A stretch of 64,000 bases of DNA from Verrucomicrobiota bacterium (GTDB lineage Bacteria > Verrucomicrobiota > Verrucomicrobiia > Palsa-1439), in assembly GCA_003152315.1 (NCBI GenBank), contig PLZV01000022.1, forward strand, positions 1-64,000, in the 5' to 3' direction. The translations under genes and the position numbers were made by a program. Positions 61,121 to 64,000 of this stretch are shown piece by piece (the stretch's first letter is position 1; every line of letters starts with the position of its first letter). The notes below the pieces were generated by a model that was not told the DNA's origin, made no database searches, and saw nothing but the letters and a program-made list of their open reading frames with translations.

Positions 61121-63892
61121 ATGCAGGCAACAAAAATCCGTTTCGAAGGGTTGTCGAAAGTAGCCGTAGATGCGAGCGCCAGAACGTCGTTTCTGAGAAG
61201 CTTTTTTCATCACTGCGGGTTACTTTCACTTCTGACCGTCCTCATATTTGGGGCAGCGGTGGTCCGCGCGGACACCATCACCAACGCAGCCGGTGCCATC
61301 GAGGCACAAGTATCTCCGTTGTTGGACAGTCTGACGGAGGCTTCGGTCAGCGTGGCGCAATCTGACCGGACTACCGGCTCGACGCAACTCGGTTTGACCA
61401 TTAGCCTGGCGGACGGCCTCATGGCGACAGTACAGTCGCCGGAGATGACGGTCGCGCTGGGAAAGAAGAGCAGGTTGATGCAGAGGAGACTTTCCCTTTT
61501 CCAGAGCCAGCTCTTGAAGGCGAAGTCTGCGGTGGACAACTCCACCATCACGGACGTGGCGGCCTTGCGGGCGATGTTGAGAGCAGTGACCAATGGGAAG
61601 CAGTTGAAGGCCCTCCTGCCGACTCTCCCGTCCTCTGGTACGGTCGTCATGCTCAGTGAAGCCAGATCCAGCGTAATCGCCCTGCATTATGCAGGTGATA
61701 CGGTTTGCTTGCACGTGGACATCCTGAATGCTGGCAGCGACCCTTCCTGTGGCCCCGTGAATGTGTCGGTTGACCGCGTGGGCGGCGACCCGACAGATGT
61801 GGTGGTCATTGGAACGCCTGACTTGTCGAGCGCGACCGATTTCTGCCTGACCATGGGACCGGACGCCGGCACGCTTCGCGTCACCGTAAGCACCTGCAAC
61901 CAGACCAACAGCTTGCTTCTCTATAATTATGGCGTGCCGAAAAAGAAAGGGCCAGAGCTGCCGGCGCCAGCAGGCCTCAACGCCCCTGCGAACACTTTTA
62001 ACACGATCCAATTGGCCTGGTCTTACACTGCTGCGGGCGCTGCTGGCTTCAAGGTTGAGCGGGGTCCGACGCCAACCGGGCCATGGGCTCCCGTTGGTAT
62101 CACCAGCTCGACGACGACTTATGCGGACACGGGGTTGTCCGGCTCGACGGTCTATTATTATCGCCTTCGCGCCTACAATAAGAAGGGGTACTCGCTTTAC
62201 TCGAACAACGCGACCCGAAAGACCTCGGCCAAGACGGATAACACCCCGCCGTCTGTTCCAGGTGGACTCAACACCGTGGCGGTAGGTTCGAGCCAGATCA
62301 ATATCTCCTGGAGTGCAGCCACCGACACGGGCGGATCCGGCATGGGTGGCTACCGCCTCTATACCAATGGCGTGCAGTTCGCCACGACAACAGCCACGAG
62401 CTACTCTTGGACGAATCTGACGGCCAGCACGCAATACTGCGTTACGGTCGCCGCCTACGACAAGGCGGCCAACGTGTCGGCGCAAAGCAGCCAGGTTTGT
62501 GTCACAACGCTGGCCGCAGCGCCCCTGACGCCGACCGCACTGCTTGCGGCAGCCGTTTCCGACACGCAAATCAACCTGATTTGGACGGACAACTCCAATA
62601 ACGAACTCGGGTTCGTTGTCGAAGGCGCGCCCGCCGCAGGTGGCCCGTGGACGGGAATCGCCACGCTGGGGCCGAACGTAACCACGTACGTGCAAATGGG
62701 CCTAATGGGGCTAAGTACCTACTATTTCCGCGTTCACGCCTACAACAACGTCGGCAACTCGCCGTATTCGAATGTCGCTGGCGGCACCACCCTGGCAGGG
62801 CCGGACATTGTTGCACCCTCGATCCCTTCCGTACTGATTGCGAGCGCCATTTCCGGCAACCAGATCAACCTGAGTTGGGTCGCAGCGACTGATTCCGGCG
62901 GTTCCGGCGTAGCCGGGTATCAAGTGTATCGCGACGGAACGCAAATCGCCACAGTGACGACGGCAAGCTACTCGGCGACGGGACTTTCACCGAACACCCA
63001 ATACTGTTTCACAATCTCCGCATATGATTATGCGGCCAATATCTCAGCCCAATGCAGCCCAGCGTGCGCGACCACTCTCGGCACGGTCCCGGTGGCACCT
63101 TCGGGCCTGGTGGCCCTGACTGTTTCTTCGAGCCAGATCAACATCACTTGGCAGGACAACTCCAGCGATGAGAGCGGGTTTATGGTCCAACGTGCCAGTA
63201 GCTCCAGTGGCCCGTGGACGCAAATCGGGATTGTGGGCGCTAATGTGACATCGTGCGCCCACACGGGACTTACCGCATCGACGACGTATTACTATCGGGT
63301 CTGTGCCTACAATGCTTCCGGCAATTCCGTCTTCTCAAGTGTGACCAGCGCCGTTACCCCGGCGGCTCCCGACACTACCGCACCATCGATCCCGACCGGG
63401 GTCATCGCGACCGCCACTTCGACATCGCAAGTCAGCGTAAGCTGGAATGTCTCAACCGACTCCGGCGGCTCCGGTGTGGCTGGTTACCAGGTCTATCGCG
63501 ACGGCACCTTAATCACTACGACAACGGCAGCCAGTTACGCCGATAGCGGTTTGTCAGCCACCACGCTGTACTGCTACACAATTGTCGCCTCGGACAATGC
63601 CGGCAACAACTCGTCGGCAAGTTCAGTCGCCTGTGTGACGACGCCTTCGGGGTCGTCGACAGATCCTGCACCGCCTTCCAATCTGGCGACGATGGCTGTG
63701 ACTTCCACCTCCATCACGCTCAACTGGCAGGACAACTCGAACAACGAACTTGGATTTCAAATCCAGCGGGCGACATCGTCTGGCGGGCCATGGAGTGTTG
63801 TTGGCTCCGTGGGAGCGAACGTGACCTCTTACCTGGACGCGGGACTCAACTCCTCCACGACGTTTTACTATCAGGTCGCAGCATTTAACTAG
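61121..63892 (+). CDS. Exported protein with seven fibronectin type III domains
   Basis: This 923-residue protein has an export signal around residues 30-50 (LLSLLTVLIFGAAVVRADT), a helical then beta N-terminal region of unknown family (about 51-275), and seven FN3 domains from about 280 to the end. The domains from the second on alternate between two types: one with ATDTGGSGMGGY or ATDSGGSGVAGY, the other with WQDNSNNELGF or similar. The last domain stops at YYQVAAFN, about one strand short of the others. AGGG lies 8 nt before ATG 61121. It is probably a surface or secreted adhesin-like or polysaccharide-binding protein. No enzyme domain or PEP-CTERM anchor is visible. Confidence 0.87.
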   Translation: MQATKIRFEGLSKVAVDASARTSFLRSFFHHCGLLSLLTVLIFGAAVVRADTITNAAGAIEAQVSPLLDSLTEASVSVAQSDRTTGSTQLGLTISLADGLMATVQSPEMTVALGKKSRLMQRRLSLFQSQLLKAKSAVDNSTITDVAALRAMLRAVTNGKQLKALLPTLPSSGTVVMLSEARSSVIALHYAGDTVCLHVDILNAGSDPSCGPVNVSVDRVGGDPTDVVVIGTPDLSSATDFCLTMGPDAGTLRVTVSTCNQTNSLLLYNYGVPKKKGPELPAPAGLNAPANTFNTIQLAWSYTAAGAAGFKVERGPTPTGPWAPVGITSSTTTYADTGLSGSTVYYYRLRAYNKKGYSLYSNNATRKTSAKTDNTPPSVPGGLNTVAVGSSQINISWSAATDTGGSGMGGYRLYTNGVQFATTTATSYSWTNLTASTQYCVTVAAYDKAANVSAQSSQVCVTTLAAAPLTPTALLAAAVSDTQINLIWTDNSNNELGFVVEGAPAAGGPWTGIATLGPNVTTYVQMGLMGLSTYYFRVHAYNNVGNSPYSNVAGGTTLAGPDIVAPSIPSVLIASAISGNQINLSWVAATDSGGSGVAGYQVYRDGTQIATVTTASYSATGLSPNTQYCFTISAYDYAANISAQCSPACATTLGTVPVAPSGLVALTVSSSQINITWQDNSSDESGFMVQRASSSSGPWTQIGIVGANVTSCAHTGLTASTTYYYRVCAYNASGNSVFSSVTSAVTPAAPDTTAPSIPTGVIATATSTSQVSVSWNVSTDSGGSGVAGYQVYRDGTLITTTTAASYADSGLSATTLYCYTIVASDNAGNNSSASSVACVTTPSGSSTDPAPPSNLATMAVTSTSITLNWQDNSNNELGFQIQRATSSGGPWSVVGSVGANVTSYLDAGLNSSTTFYYQVAAFN

Positions 63893-63929
63893 TCTTATGG
63901 CACAGAAACGAATAAAGTACGCGTGTTTT

Positions 63930-64000
63930 ATGAAACCTCGCCTCCGAATGTTGGCTTTCTCGGGACTCCTCGCGCTCTATAGCTGCGAGGCGCAGGCGGG
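63930..64000 (+). CDS. N-terminus of an exported protein (cut by window end)
   Basis: The frame MKPRLRMLAFSGLLALYSCE continues AQAG to the edge. It has a basic n-region, hydrophobic core and AQA-type cleavage site, typical of a Sec signal peptide; YSC could alternatively be a weak lipobox. Nothing more can be said. Confidence 0.5.
   Translation, partial: MKPRLRMLAFSGLLALYSCEAQA

Overview
The window looks like chromosomal DNA of a free-living, Gram-negative-type bacterium, most likely of the Verrucomicrobiota/PVC group. Reasons: a Minf_1886-family protein, a DUF1844 protein, a eukaryote/archaeal-type prolyl-tRNA synthetase, an EF-P with a PGNLRAF tip loop, a Tol-Pal envelope system, and several families of dispersed palindromic repeats. 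GC content is moderately high and coding density is high. I saw no tRNA, rRNA or CRISPR array.

Layout. 1-7.2 kb: a GIY-YIG nuclease gene bracketed by inverted repeats, dgt, an M16 peptidase, a membrane protein, pabB-pabC and proS. 7.3-12.6 kb: a Tol-Pal cluster (tolQ, tolR, TonB/TolA-like, tolB, pal) followed by tatA-tatC. 12.6-19 kb, minus strand: leuS, a tiny membrane anchor, a Minf_1886 protein, a double M16 peptidase and DUF1844, closely packed. 19.3-22.5 kb: a large secreted GH16 glycoside hydrolase behind a duplicated operator-like region, then a PadR regulator. 23.4-30.9 kb: glgA, an EamA transporter, an FHA protein paired with a degenerate pseudokinase, DUF2851, and an HtrA-like protease. 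30.9-38.6 kb: an FMN reductase, a seven-bladed WD40 protein, and a Gld-like ABC export/gliding operon with a DUF4340 protein. 38.6-40.1 kb is mostly non-coding and repeat-rich. 40.1-57.1 kb is a dense housekeeping run: AsmA-like, cinA, thpR, recA, alaS, serS, tilS, aroB, a possible nuclease, dprA, topA, xerC. 57.1-58.4 kb is a REP/RAYT transposase island. 58.4-60 kb holds efp and kdsD. 60-64 kb is accessory: a decayed copy of a fibronectin type III gene tail, a small coiled-coil protein, a large seven-domain FN3 protein and the start of another exported protein.

The most unusual signal is a two-copy non-coding element (about 23118-23405 and 39434-39839). Each copy has a near-consensus promoter (TGGACA-N17-TATAGT), then a boxA-like GTTCTTTGACA at the predicted transcript start, then a shared 20-mer, then a perfect 13-bp hairpin built on AACGAACCCA, then AGGGGGCA about 12 nt further on. 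The outer three base pairs of the hairpin differ between copies but covary, and the same locus-specific trinucleotide (TTT or CCG) also follows the upstream single copy. This looks like a structured RNA or DNA element family. Other notable points are a REP palindrome inside the coding start of its own RAYT transposase, a kinase-like protein lacking the catalytic lysine, aspartate and DFG, an alanyl-tRNA synthetase with a Ser-X repeat insertion, and a tilS start codon supplied by a repeat.
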